In this document: one piece after another, positions 9,745 through 20,658 of the stretch
How the letters are laid out: each line of letters starts with the position of its first letter
Numbering within the stretch: the stretch's first letter is position 1
Source: Hordeum vulgare subsp. vulgare
Taxonomy: Eukaryota; Streptophyta; Magnoliopsida; Poales; Poaceae
DNA: 64,000 bases
Reading direction: 5' to 3'
Assembly: GCF_904849725.1 (NCBI RefSeq)
Contig: NC_058522.1
Location: 196,709,986-196,773,985, forward strand
Notes under the pieces: model-generated
Seen by the model: the letters and a program-made list of their open reading frames with translations, nothing else
Database searches by the model: none
Told to the model about the DNA's origin: nothing
Program-made: the position numbers and the translations under genes

Positions 9745-11570
9745 TGTTGGGTAACGTCACATGGGAAACAAAAATTTTCCTACGCGCACGAAGACCTATC
9801 ATGGTGATGTCCATCTACGAGAGGGGATGAGTGATCTACGTACCCTTGTAGATCGTACAGCAGAAGCGTTAGTGAACACGGTTCATGTAGTGGAACGTTC
9901 TCACGTCCCTCGATCCGCCCCGCGAAGAATCCCGTGATCAGTCCCACGATCTAGTACCGAACGGACGGCACCTCCGCGTTCAGCACACGTACAGCTCGAC
10001 GATGATCTCGGCCTTCTTGATCCAGCAAGAGAGACGGAGAGGTAGAAGAGTTCTCCGGCAGCATGACGGCGCTCCGGAGGTTGGTGATGACCTTGTCTCA
10101 GCAGGGCTCCGCCCGAGCTCCGCAGAAACGTGATCTAGAGAAAAAACCGTGGAGGTATGTGGTCGGGCTGTCGTGGAAAAGTCGTCTCAAATCAGCCCTA
10201 AAACCTCCGTATATATAGGTGGGAGGGAGGGGACCTTGCCTTGGGGCTCAAGGAGCCCCAAGGGGGCCGGTCGGGTCCAAGGGGGGAGGACTCCCCCCCA
10301 AACCGAGTTGGACTTGGTTTGGTGGGAGGGAGTCCCCCTTCCTTCCCACCTCCTCCCTTTTTTTTTCTTTTCTCTTGATTTTCTCTTCTTTGTGCATAGA
10401 GCCCTTTTGGGCTGTCCCAGCAGCCCACTAAGGGCTGCTATGCCACCCTCAAGGCCTATGGGCTTCCCCGGGGTGGGTTGCCCCCCCCCCCCCACGGTGA
10501 ACTCCGGAACCCATTCGTCATTCCCGGTACATTCCCGGTAACTCCGAAAACCTTCCGGTAATCAAATGAGGTCATCCTATATATCAATCTTCGTTTCCGG
10601 ACTATTCCGGAAACCCTCGTGACGTCCGTGATCTCATCCGGGACTCCGAAAAACATTCGGTAACCAACCATATAACTCAAATACGCATAAAACAACGTCG
10701 AACCTTAAGTGTGCAGACCCTGCGGGTTCGAGAACTATGTAGACATGACCCGAGAGACTCCTCGGTCAATATCCAATAGCGGGACCTGGATGCCCATATT
10801 TGATCCTACATATTCTACGAAGATCTTATCGTTTGAACCTCAGTGCCAAGGATTCATATAATCCTGTATGTCATTCCCTTTGTCCTTCGGTATGTTACTT
10901 GCCCGAGATTCGATCGTCAGTATCCGTATACCTATTTCAATCTCGTTTACCGGCAAGTCTCTTTACTCATTCCGTAATACAAGATCCCGCAACTTACACT
11001 AAGTTACATTGCTTGCAAGACTTGTGTGTGATGTTGTATTACCGAGTGGGCCCCGAGATACCTCTCCGTTCACACGGAGTGACAAATCCCAGTCTTGATC
11101 CATACTAACTCAACTAGCACCTTCGGAGATACCTGTAGAGCATCTTTATAGTCACCCAGTTACGTTGCAACGTTTGATACACACAAAGCATTCCTCCGGT
11201 GTCAGTGAGTTATATGATCTCATGGTCATAGGAATAAATACTTGACACGCAGAAAACAGTAGCAACAAAATGACACGATCAACATGCTACGTCTATTAGT
11301 TTGGGTCTAGTCCATCACGTGATTCTCCTAATGACGTCATCCAGTTATCAAGCAACAACACCTTGTTCATAATCAGAAGACACTGACTATCTTTGATCAA
11401 CTGGATAGCCAACTAGAGGCTTGCTAGGGACGGTGTTTTGTCTATGTATCCACACATGTAAATGAGTCTTCATTCAATACAATTATAGCATGGATAATAA
11501 ACGATTATCTTGATACAGGAATTATAATAATAACTATATTTATTATTGCCTCTAGGGCATAATTCCAACA
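9745..11570 (-). repeat. 5' LTR of Angela-type element
   Basis: 1826 bp, with clean TGTTGGG and CCAACA ends on the plus strand. It holds the element promoter. A TATATATAGG-type stretch near 10210-10218 reads CCTATATATA on the minus strand and is a candidate TATA box. The right end is followed directly by target duplication GAAGC. Confidence 0.92.
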
Positions 11571-11575
11571 GAAGC
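11571..11575. repeat. Target site duplication (right), GAAGC
   Basis: Matches 2625-2629 exactly. The host Gypsy repeat unit resumes at this point. Confidence 0.93.
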
Positions 11576-11670
11576 CCCATGCTCCATGCTGGCAGAATAC
11601 GCTTGAATTGCGACGATACCCATGCCTAATGGAAGCCCCATGCTCTGTGCTGGTGGATAAATCAACCGAA
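11571..11670 (+). repeat. ~62-bp tandem repeat array, right part
   Basis: Continuation of the array at 2369-2629 after the Copia insertion: the rest of unit five and a partial sixth unit beginning near 11626 (CTAATGGAAGCCCCATGCTC). The array decays after about 11665. Confidence 0.82.
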
Positions 11671-12220
11671 GGCGTCTCATTGGACAGATCAACTTCTAGG
11701 CGAGTTGTGGCATACGAGGGTTGTGCTCACCAACCAACCCTAGGGCACCACGTGAGCAGGCACTAGACTGAGAGCCATGCTCGGCTCGGTCCTAGCAGCA
11801 TGCTCAGCTGGGTCCCAACAGTGTTGAAGGGTAAAGTGGGCGAGCCCTGGCTCGCGGGCCTGATATCATGTACGCTCCCCGACCCCCAAGTCCCTTGTCG
11901 TTCGCTCTCCTCGCACGGCGCCCAAATGCAAGCTGGCGAGCACACTTCATTTGAATGGAGCATATGTGCGTGAAACCCTTCTTCAGGACGAAACGCCCAA
12001 GAAGCCTCCCGATGCGTGCCCAGTGGGCGACAGGCTGGGCCTTGCCAATACGAGGCACGAAGGTAAGTAAAAACATAGGACACGAATGGGAGAACTCCGT
12101 GAAGGGACCCCTAATGCGGGTGCTCAAATAAAAGATTGGAAGAGAAGTAAGCGTCGGGGAGGCACGTTCTCACAGTAAGCGTCGAGGAGACACGTCCTCG
12201 CATCACGTGCGCCCCTTGAG
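11671..12220. other. Gypsy G1 post-pol region, no recognised domain
   Basis: Noncoding or badly decayed sequence between the repeat array and the MITE. A minus-strand frame of ~106 residues (11763-12083) has no motif that I recognise and could be decayed antisense ORF or chance. Confidence 0.4.
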
Positions 12221-12361
12221 GGCTTGTTCGGTTAATCCCCATCACAAGGGGATTGAAGGGGATTGGAGGGGTTTGAGGTGGATTTTGACTTGCTGGGGAT
12301 TTAATACCTTCCAATCCCCTTCAAACCCCTTGAAAATCTATGGAACCGAACAAGTCCTGAG
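12217..12361. mobile_element. MITE-like palindromic element, 137 bp
   Basis: Element 12221-12357 has terminal inverted repeats GGCTTGTTCGGTT and, reading inward from the right, GGACTTGTTCGGTT, and the arms continue to pair (GGGGATTGAAGGGGATTGG against CCAATCCCCTTCAAACCCC). TGAG occurs on both sides (12217-12220 and 12358-12361), a possible short target duplication. It has no coding capacity. Small elements with the TIR GG-CTTGTTCGGTT are common in grasses. I cannot fix the superfamily, because the TGAG flank is shorter than the 8 bp expected for hAT. Confidence 0.8.
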
Positions 12362-12710
12362 GCGGTGGTCACCGCATGGCGCTTTCCGAAAATTTGGGTT
12401 GACAGCCTCATGCAGCTTAGTGATCCTCGGCACTGCGACCTAACATACTAGAGATGACTAAGCCCCGAGGGCTGGATCCTAGCGACATAGAGCATTAAAG
12501 CAACCACAGGGAAGGAAGCGGGCATAACGAGGAGTACTGAGAGCAAATTCATTTTTTAGAAAATACTAACTTAAGGCACATGAGCTATACTCCTTCGTAC
12601 TCTCCCTCGCGGGGACAACACAGTTTTGGCACGAAAGGATGGGAACAAAAACAAGAGGGCTCTCAACCTAGAGTAGCGCCGCCTCCAAGATGTCGGCCCT
12701 AACACCACCT
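12358..12710. other. Gypsy G1 region without recognised feature
   Basis: About 350 bases with no domain, repeat or structure that I can identify. Confidence 0.4.
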
Positions 12711-13400
12711 TCACCTAGTCCAAGTCCTCCTTAACACAGGTGCATGGGGAGACATCTCGGCTATAGCTCCTGGAGCAAGTGATCGTCGTAGGAACTGGAC
12801 CCGTTGCTTCCACTTTCCGTGCAACAGTCCAGGTGGTCGCAGTTTCTCCCGAAGATCTCGACGAAGAGTGTGGCGGCTACGTCGAACTTGAAGTAGACGA
12901 CATGGCCCTCCTATAAGCCGCGAGCAAGGGCAAACAAGTTCCACCCCCTCGCTAGGTACATGAAGCCATGGTGGGTGAATTCCGTCATCACCCAGGAAGG
13001 CCCATTGTAACAGCCGTTTGGCTACAGCCACAAGCGAGTGGGCGCACTCCACCATCTCCACCGCTAAGGAGCTCGGAAGCTCAAGCCAGCTGCAAAGTTG
13101 GACGCCCATATCTATGATGAACTCGTGGACCACGTCCGTGGAGTGGCTCCATGACCAGGGCGATTGAGAGGCTACATCGTTCCTCTTAATTAGCCCGCGG
13201 ACTCCTTTCCCCCCCGCGCTTGCGTCCGCGGCCTAAGCTTCCCCCTCGATCGCCAAGGCTAGTGCAGCTCACTGATGAGGCATGCCTCTGCCCCATGGAA
13301 GGCGACCCGGGCACGATGGTGAATGTGGGGGGATGACCTCGCCCCCTCGCCGGCTGCGACACCTCCGCTTCCTCAGTCACAACTTTCCCCTACTCGGTCA
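12711..13400 (-). pseudogene. Antisense reading frames in the post-pol part of Gypsy G1
   Basis: Minus-strand frames at 13186-13380 and 12711-13133 (about 64 and 140 residues) lie between the repeat array and the 3' LTR, opposite to pol. The second frame is rich in Leu and Arg (LELPSSLAVEMVECAHSLVAV). No database family can be named from it alone. The second copy of the family has a much clearer antisense ORF in the same position (48740-51574), so this is probably the decayed or diverged counterpart. A TATTTATAAC box sits at 13496-13505 on the plus strand. Confidence 0.4.
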
Positions 13401-13819
13401 TGGAAAACCTCCTCATGGGTTCAGCGTCGATGCAATAATGGGTGGGAAGAGATACGAGAGCAAGAAAAATGAGCCCAAGGGCACCTTAGCTCGCCTATTT
13501 ATAACAGTTGGTAGAAGACCGACCGCTGCCCCCTCGCTTCCGCTAGTCATAGGCAGGGAAATGGAAAGTAACGATGGCCCCGTGCCGCCCACGGTCTTTG
13601 TGTCAGCGTGGGAAGTTACCAAAGAGTCATTTGGGAGTTGGAGCGTCGCACGTCCCATCGTGCACCATGCATCGTGCCTAGCCAACACACAGTTGGCGCC
13701 CGCCATGTTTCGTCCCGACCGCTGGCAGGATCATGTACACCGTCTACCCGAGGCTACTATCGGGCCCATCAGACCGGGGGTATCTAGGCCCGTCTACCTT
13801 CAGGCTCAGGCAAAACTCG
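13401..13819. other. Gypsy G1 sequence before the 3' LTR
   Basis: Noncoding sequence leading to the LTR start at 13820. A TATTTATAAC stretch at 13496-13505 could be a TATA box. There is no obvious polypurine tract immediately before the LTR; the nearest purine run is near 13774-13782. Confidence 0.4.
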
Positions 13820-14217
13820 TGTCGGGGACCACCTGACCCGTTTTTGGACTTCGTGACCAAGACCCTAATGAGGACTGCTGCCTCATGAGGACAACCCCCG
13901 CGGACGACGCTGGGCACCAGTAAAAGCCCTGCCTCGTGAGGGGACCCCCAAGACTGCCATCGGGACTCTCATGGGGCGGGCTGGGCAAAGGTGGCCGACA
14001 TGTCCAACGACCCTGTAGTGTCACATGGGTGACGTGCACCGTGCCATGCGGTGCCAGGAGGTGGACTGGAAGGCGCAGATGAGGAGGCTTTCCCATTTTG
14101 TGCTACGGGAGAAGGGCCACTACCCATTCTCAAAGCAATCCCTACAGGTTTTCCTCTTTTGTGCAAGGAGACCAGGACGGGAGGATCGCCACGGTCGGAG
14201 GTCATCCTCGAGCCCAC
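13820..14217 (+). repeat. Partial 3' LTR of Gypsy G1
   Basis: Begins TGTCGGGGACCACC, a start typical of Triticeae Gypsy LTRs. The stretch 14080-14215 is clearly homologous to 42670-42800 in the second copy's 5' LTR (GAGGAGG-TTTCCC-TTTTGTGC, CAAAGCAA-CCCTA, AGGTCATCC). It is truncated at 14217, where an unrelated LTR begins. Confidence 0.7.
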
Positions 14218-15514
14218 TGTTGACACTTAATTTTGGCACGGTGCGAAACACAATCAAGATAGCCTCGAATGAAAAGGTGTTCAAAATTAAAAGGTTTTAC
14301 AATGCCAAATGGGACAATTTTAATGTCTAGGCCATCATTGTCCAATCTCATCTTAAGGGCCGAAAGGGTATTCGAAATGCCAGAATTTGACTTCCGGAGT
14401 GATGTTCGGCTAATTGCAACTCCAAGATGACCTCGAATGAGTAATGTTTATAGTTGGATTCTCTTCATCTCATCGAGCCGATCAAGTTTTTATATGTTTT
14501 ATGTCAATGTGAGTTCATGTGCGATGTGGAGGGATAAAACAAGATCGGGCTAAAGTTTCAGTCGCGAATCCGAGTGAAAAGTTTGCCGGCCGAGTGAAGA
14601 TTGTCGGCCGAGTTAAAAGACGTCGTGCAAATATAAAGATTTTTCTCCAGGTAAAATATTATTATTAGGATGAAGAGATATGATCATGCGATCAGGGCGA
14701 AGAATCCTAATATCCGATTGAAAGTATTGAATGTGAGCGACGTTGGCCAATATCCAATCGAAAACTCAAAGATAGGTGCAAAAGGTTGTCTATATGTCTT
14801 TATCTGGAAAAATGGTTAACACGAAAGTTGTGCGTATCATCAAGGAGGTTAACTTTTCTTTCGGAGTCATCATCATCTGAGACGATACTAAATTCGGACA
14901 GTATAGTCACCCCTGTGGACAAATTTGACTGGGAGTATTCAAGATGACCTTATTTGGAGAAGTGATCAACAGAAGAACTGTTCGTATCATCGAGACGATC
15001 GATTTTGTATATAAATCATCTAAATCGAAAGTCATATGCAGATTCTATGGCCCGCGCAAGGAGCAAGATAGGAGTTTGGGCCAGATTCGGGTTGAATCTG
15101 AGTTAGACTAGAATTTGGACTCAAGGACGTGATTTGGTGTACTTTTCTTGTAAGGAAAGCCTAGATGAATCCTTTGCTTGCACAGGAAGTCCAACATCCT
15201 CTTATATATATTGGAGGTGATGGTCGATGGAAACAACACATAGTCGAAACATCAATATACTACTTTTTCATCTATGTTTCATCTCTCCATCATTTTTATC
15301 GCTTGTTCTTCACTGTTCCTCGAGTTTGAGAGCTGCGAATCCCGAGGCTCTAGGGCGAGGAAATCAACCTAGGGCAGCCCATAGATGCCGCACTCCCTAA
15401 CGGAGTCTCTCCCGGGCGTGTGGGGCTTCGGGTTTTCAAAAGCATCCGTCGACTATCTTGCATATCACGTTGTCGGTCGGATGTCCTTCGACGTGACGTG
15501 TTCATGTATCAACA
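14218..15514 (+). repeat. 5' LTR of Gypsy G3
   Basis: 1297 bp from TGTTGACACTTAATTTTGGC to GTATCAACA, giving inverted ends (TGTTGA / TCAACA). It holds a TATA box (15203-15210) about 300 bases before its end. It starts exactly where the G1 LTR homology stops. Confidence 0.82.
15201..15210 (+). promoter_or_regulatory. LTR TATA box (CTTATATATA)
   Basis: CTTATATATATTGG lies in the distal part of the G3 LTR, about 300 bases before the LTR end, where the retroelement transcript should begin. Activity is unproven. Confidence 0.6.
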
Positions 15515-15521
15515 CATTTTT

Positions 15522-15539
15522 TGGCGACTCCGCAAGGGA
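15522..15539 (+). other. Primer binding site of Gypsy G3
   Basis: TGGCGACTCCGCAAGGGA lies seven bases after the LTR end. It resembles the TGGCGACTCCGCTGGGGA site seen in other grass Gypsy elements, with two changes. The priming tRNA was not identified. Confidence 0.7.
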
Positions 15540-15554
15540 CAAAAATCAACCATC

Positions 15555-17746
15555 ATGTCTGATCTTCCCAACCAATCCGAGGTAAACGCCGATAACATCA
15601 TTAAGCCAAGTGTTAATGAGCTATCGGCCCATCATCGTCAAGCTTATGAGAAGCACAAGAAGGTGCGTGAAGAGAAGGATCTACAAGAGTTCCTTGCAAA
15701 CTTCAAGAAGGATCGTCAAGGCAATATCACTCCGATTGGAGAAATCAAGTTCCCTCCTCTTCAAGTCGAGCAGGTTAAACATCAGGTGAGTACTACCTTT
15801 TCTCCTGAGCAATGGGCTGAGATTGAGAGTCGTATTCCAGATGGTAAGAATCTGGTCTATCAATCTTTCTTGGAAAATACTAATGCTGAGAAAAATATGC
15901 CTCGATCATTTAGTCATAATGTTGGTATACCGAGTGGTTCAAAAAACCATAATCTTTATTTACCTATTGCATCGGCACCTACCATGCTGATGAATTATTA
16001 TACTGCTCAAACAAACCAGATTGTGGCTGCACTCTTTAGTCCTATCACGAGCAGACCAAGTTCGGTAGCAACACCGAACCAAGCGTTACATGTAGGTGCA
16101 AACTTTGTTAGATCATTGCCGAATTATGGTTCAACATATATACCCTAGTTCCTACCTTCCACTAGTAATCCTATTCCTCCCATGCCACTACAGCAAACCT
16201 CATCATCCACTATGGACGATGCTCTAGCTAATTTCAAAGAGGAGATGTCTAAGATGCTTCGGGGAAACTTTGATGTTTAATTACCTAGGAATCAGTTTTA
16301 TCAAAAAATGTATACCGTGTACTTCGATGCAATACAGTGACCTCCAGGATATAAAATTCCAGATTCTGTTAAGTGTAATGGAGAAAGCACAAAAACCACA
16401 TGGGAGCATGTTAGTCAACACTTAGACAAGTTAGGTGAAGCAGGTTCACTAAATGAATTGAAAGTGTGTTTGTTTCCTTTTCCTTAAGTGGTACTGCATT
16501 TTCATGGTTTTCGCCTTTACCACATGGTTCTATCCGTGTGTGGTCGCGGCTAGAACAGAAATTTCATGATCATTTTATAGCGGCGACAATGAACTTAAGT
16601 TATCACATCTTACATCGGTTAAGCAGAAGCATGATGAATCGGTCTCCGATTATGTCAAGAGATTTAGAGATAAAAAACCGGTGTTATAGTTTTGCGAGAA
16701 CCAAGAGAGACTTGGCAGATCTCGTGCTTAATTGTTTGAAACATCACATAAGAAAAAATCTATAAGGCTATGAATTGTTAAGTATCAACGAAGTCTTGCA
16801 AAGAGCTTTGGTTCAGGGAAGCCGAAGTAAAGATCTTAAAGAAGTGCATAGATATAAAATTGATCGTCCAAAGATGAATATGGTTGAATATGATGGTGAC
16901 CACTTGGACGATGAGGGAGATATCTATGCTACTGAATTTGTTTGGCCATCAAAGGCAAAACCATTTACTTGCAATGATATGAAACCGATTCAGAATAATC
17001 ATGATGAAGCGATTAAATTTACCATTAACATTGCAAAGCATGATAAAATATTTGACGCTTTGTTACAAGCTAAGATTATCTGAATTTCTCATACTTCACC
17101 GCCGTTTAAAGAGGTGAAACGATGCGCTTATTGCAACTATCATAACCCTTTTTCTCATGCTACTAATGACTGCAATGTTTTTCAACGATATATACAATTG
17201 TCCATTAATGATGGATGATTGAGCTTTTTTGAGATGCAAGTTGATAAGCAGCCTTTTCCTATGAACACCATGGATATGGAAGGAAAGAAACTTCTCATTC
17301 GGCCGGAGGTAGCCGAATCTGCTAATAAGAATAATGTTGACATGGGTCCGCCCAGAAAAAGCAAGGAGGGCGACAAGGTCTTGGGGAGACAAGTTGTGCT
17401 TGACATACAGCTTGGTGGCAAGGATGTAATTAAGATCACCATCAAGAATCGTACACTCGGGGGGCAACCACAAGTACAAGAGAACACTAATGTCATGTTT
17501 TTTAAGCCCAAGTGTCCAGAAGTTGGGAAATGGAAGTTGAATGAAGGCAAGGAACATCATATGCGGATCAAACCAACTTTTGACATGTTGTTGTCCAAGT
17601 ATGTCAATCAATCATCCGGTTCAGGCTCTAACCAATCAACAAACTTGAAGCGACCAAGGTCACTATCAATTGATATGTTCAGTCGGTATATAGAGCCGAC
17701 TGGACGAATGGCATCATTTCCAGATAGGCAGAGACAATATGTTTGA
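15555..17746 (+). pseudogene. Gypsy G3 gag
   Basis: Likely start ATG 15555 (MSDLPNQSEVNADN), since the longer upstream frame runs back through the primer site. The N-terminal ~197 residues are open to a stop at 16146-16148. After further stops the capsid-type retrotransposon gag domain reads LSGTAFSWFSPLPHGSI and LEQKFHDHFIAAT (16480-16600). Next come LDDEGDIYATEFVWPSKAKPF (about 16900-16960) and a zinc-finger-like CAYCNYHNPFSHATNDC near 17115-17175. A last long frame runs 17219-17746. At least five stops interrupt it, including 16146, 17081 and 17216, so no Gag can be made. Confidence 0.8.
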
Positions 17747-18905
17747 ATCGACTTGAGAACTCATATAAAGGCCGACTGAACATTGGTGCTTATCAGTCGA
17801 CTAGCCAGAACATGCGACCGAATGGAAAATATCCGAGTGTAAGATTGCACCCGGGTACACACTATCGGAACGACAGGTCGCGTCCAAGTGGATTCTATCC
17901 AAGTAAAAAGGTGTGCCTGAGTAAAGATTTCATACATCAGGAAAATAAAAAAGAATGGTGTGTTAAGTCACCAAGTGCTACAACAATCGAGTCAGGAAAA
18001 GGCAAGGAAAAAGCCAATGCTGACTCACTCATCATGGGTAACAAAACATTCACCATACAACAGCCGACTGTGCATAGCAACCAGACTGAGTTCATACTTG
18101 CTATCGCGCCAAAGCACTCAAATAATGACCATGAAGCAAGCACTCAGCCAAAGTCATGTCCTCGAGGGCTAACAAAGACACAAAAGAGGAAATTACAAAG
18201 GTTGAGGAATCAAGAGATGGGAGAGCAGGAGGCCGAAAAACAAAGAGATAAATTATTCAATGATACTCGACCCATGATACCTACAAAACAAGTGTGGAAG
18301 CCTAAACAAATACAAGATGCAGCGTCATATACACCTATCACAAGAACACCTACACCACCAACGGAGGACGATCCAGCCGCTATTACATCGTCCACGTCAC
18401 CTTTTACTACTTCTTCATTGGAGATATTTCGGAGTCGGTGGACATGCTTGAGGATGGAGATCATATTGTGGATTATGGGTCTACACCGGTGCATGAAGTT
18501 ATGGATATCAATATGGTATATTACTTACCCGCTGAATTTCGTGCTATGGATGAGGAAGGGGAAATAGCTCAGGTAGATATTGGCCCTAAAAATGCTATCT
18601 TCAAGAAACCAAAAGAATCAGTGATGCACTTGAAACCATTGTACCTTAGAGGTTATATTAATGGGTCACCGCTTGTTCGTATGTTGGTTGATGGTAGTGT
18701 TGTGGTGAATCTTACGCCCTATACGGTCTTCAAGAAGTTGGGCTCGCCCGACGAAGAATTGATGAAGACCAATATGGTGCTTAATGTATTTGAAGGCAAA
18801 GAGAAAATTGAAGCCAAAGGTATGATGTTTGTGGAGCTTACAATCGAAGAAAAACTTTGGCTACTGCATTCTTTGTCACCAAGGTGCAATGTAACTACAA
18901 TGTGA
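17743..18905 (+). pseudogene. Gypsy G3 gag-pol linker and aspartic protease
   Basis: A hydrophilic linker (17743-18437) precedes the retropepsin-like domain in frame 18438-18905. Its active site reads RMLVDGSVVVNLTPY (near 18680-18720), where the family usually has VDGG. It then reads FKKLGSPDEELMKTNM and EGKEKIEAKGMMFVELTI. The protein would process Gag-Pol. The frame ends at 18903-18905; the next phase shows continuation (CNYNVILGHDWVHANKC) a base or so out of register, so there is a frameshift near 18890. Confidence 0.75.
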
Positions 18906-19280
18906 TTTTAGGCCACGATTGGGTTCATGCAAACAAGTGTGTGCCATCTACTATGCACCAGTTTTTAATTTAGTGGGTTGACGACGAAGTAGAAGTCGTT
19001 CATGCAGATAATTTGGCTTGTGTTGCTTTGGTCGATGCTTCAGTGCATTGACAACATCCCAATGCTACTTGCTTGACACGACGTGACCTATCAGAGTCTG
19101 ATTTTCTCAATGCTATAAAGAGTGGTTTTGTGCTAGTTTCTTTAAAATCCGTTGGTGGCAATCGGCTGCAAAGCATAATGAATTTAAATGGATCCTAATT
19201 CCGAGTTGTTACAAAAGCCACTTGCAAAATATCGGTCCAATGAGAATGATATGTATGAGTCTGTAGATTAGTTAGATGAT

Positions 19281-20658
19281 ATGGATAAACTTGGACAAGG
19301 CTTCACATCGACCGACCCATTAGAAGAGATAGATACAGGAGATGGTTCAATTCCCAGGCCAACGTCTGTAAACAAAAATTTAAGAGCCGATCATAAAGTT
19401 AGGTTGATCGAGTTGTTGAAAGAACATGTTTGTTGTTTTGCATGGGAATATCATGAGATGCCAGGTTTATGCCGAGAGCTAGTGGAGCATCGGTTACCTA
19501 TAAAGGCCGGTTTTAGACCTTACAAGAATCGGTCCGAAAGTTTAATCCGAAAACATATGACCGAATCAAGGATGAGATCGATCGTTTGCGGAAAACTTAT
19601 TTTATTAGACCTAGTAGGTATGCCGAGTGGATTTCAAACATTGCACGTCTGGAGAAGAAAGCCTCCGCAAGTTGAGGGTGTGCATTGATTTCAGAGATTC
19701 GAACAGAGCTACACCCAAAGGTGACTGTCCCATGCCCATAGCTGATATGCTTATTAATGATGCTTCTGGACATAAGGTCATTAGTTTTCTTTATGGTAAT
19801 GCGTTGTATAACTAGATTTTTATGGCCAAAGAGGATATTTCGAAAATGACTTTCCATTGCCCCGGTTTCCTTGGTTAATTTGAGTGGACGGTGATGACTT
19901 TTGGATTAAAGAATGCTAGCCCCACGTATGAAAATTTTGGGTTACATCATCCATGAAAATGGTGTAGAGATTGATCCCAAGAAGATAGAAAAGTGGAGGC
20001 TCCAACATGCAAGAGAGATATGAAAAATTGCTTAGGAAAGTCAACTATTTAAGAAGATTCATAGCCAACTAAATTATCAGGGAACGTTGATGCATTCACA
20101 CACATCCTTCGATTAAAAAATGATGTCACTTTTACTTGGGGGGCAAAGCAGCAATAAGAATTTGATATGATCAACAATTATTTGTGCACTCCTCCGGTGA
20201 TGAAAGCACCCAAGCATACAGAGCCATTTAAGCTTTACATTGCAGCAGAGGAAGGTGTTATTGGTGATGTTTTGACTCAAGAGACCGAAGGAAAAGAACA
20301 TGCTATTACATATTTGAGATGACGTTTATTGGACGCTGAGACACAGTACACGTTTATTCAAAAATTATTCTTTTGTTTATATTACGCTTGCACAAAACTG
20401 AGATATTACTTAGTGCCGAGTGCTTGCATCATAGCTTGTCAAACCGATGCCATTAAGTATATGTTGCATAGACCAATTCTCAGTGGTATAATTTGCAGGT
20501 GGGGGAATGCTTTGATTAAATATGGTTTGGTCTATGAATGTTTGAAATCCATGAAAGGCCAAATATTTGCTAAGTTCACTGTTGAGCATCGGATTAATTA
20601 CAAGCACGATGTTGATATAAACAGTCTCGGTAGTATCGTGGAGATTATATTTTCATGA
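19281..20658 (+). pseudogene. Gypsy G3 reverse transcriptase with catalytic loop deleted
   Basis: Pieces in several frames: CCFAWEYHEMPGLCRELVEH (19430-19490), LRVCIDFRDSNRATPKGDCPMP (19670-19735), then FEWTVMTFGLKNASPTYE ending near 19932. The next readable sequence, FGLHHP in one frame or LGYIIHENGVEIDPKKIE in another, belongs well downstream in a normal RT. The part carrying the YxDD catalytic aspartates is therefore missing, a deletion near 19935 of roughly 200 bases judged by family spacing. The connection domain follows (NYLRRFIAN, PKHTEPFKLYIAAEE, 20040-20250) and LLDAETQYTFIQK to 20658. It could not polymerise DNA. Confidence 0.8.

Larger units (their letters stand above)
2630..11570 (-). 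mobile_element. Angela/BARE1/WIS-type Ty1/Copia retrotransposon, nearly complete
   Basis: Complete two-LTR element on the minus strand, 8.94 kb, flanked by GAAGC. In its own 5'-3' direction (right to left) it has 5' LTR 9745-11570, primer site 9731-9744, a ~1.25-kb leader, gag, protease, integrase, RT, RNase H, polypurine tract and 3' LTR 2630-4458. The order integrase before RT defines Copia. The LTR start TGTTGGAATTATGCCC and the leader-gag layout match the BARE1/Angela/WIS group of Triticeae. About 42 mismatches over ~1826 aligned LTR bases by eye (2.3%) would mean roughly 0.9 million years if 1.3e-8 substitutions per site per year applies. Coding is broken by one frameshift and two in-frame stops. 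The left LTR outer end reads TA instead of TG. Confidence 0.93.
271..14217 (+). mobile_element. Degenerate Ty3/Gypsy element G1 (Tat-like), split by a Copia insertion
   Basis: Remnant of a Gypsy retrotransposon of the same family as the copy at 42346-51574. In order it holds a gag end and aspartic protease (560-1157), a scrap of reverse transcriptase (about 1610-1700), a ~62-bp tandem repeat array (2369-2629 continuing at 11571-11670), a region with antisense reading frames (12711-13400) and a 3' LTR start (13820, TGTCGGGGACC). The Angela-type element at 2630-11570 interrupts the fifth repeat unit with a 5-bp target duplication. Most of RT, RNase H and integrase is missing. The left end is unclear because it merges with the motif patch, and the 3' LTR is cut off at 14217 by the next element. 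The Tat-like assignment rests on the protease motif and on the gene order seen better in the second copy. Confidence 0.7.
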
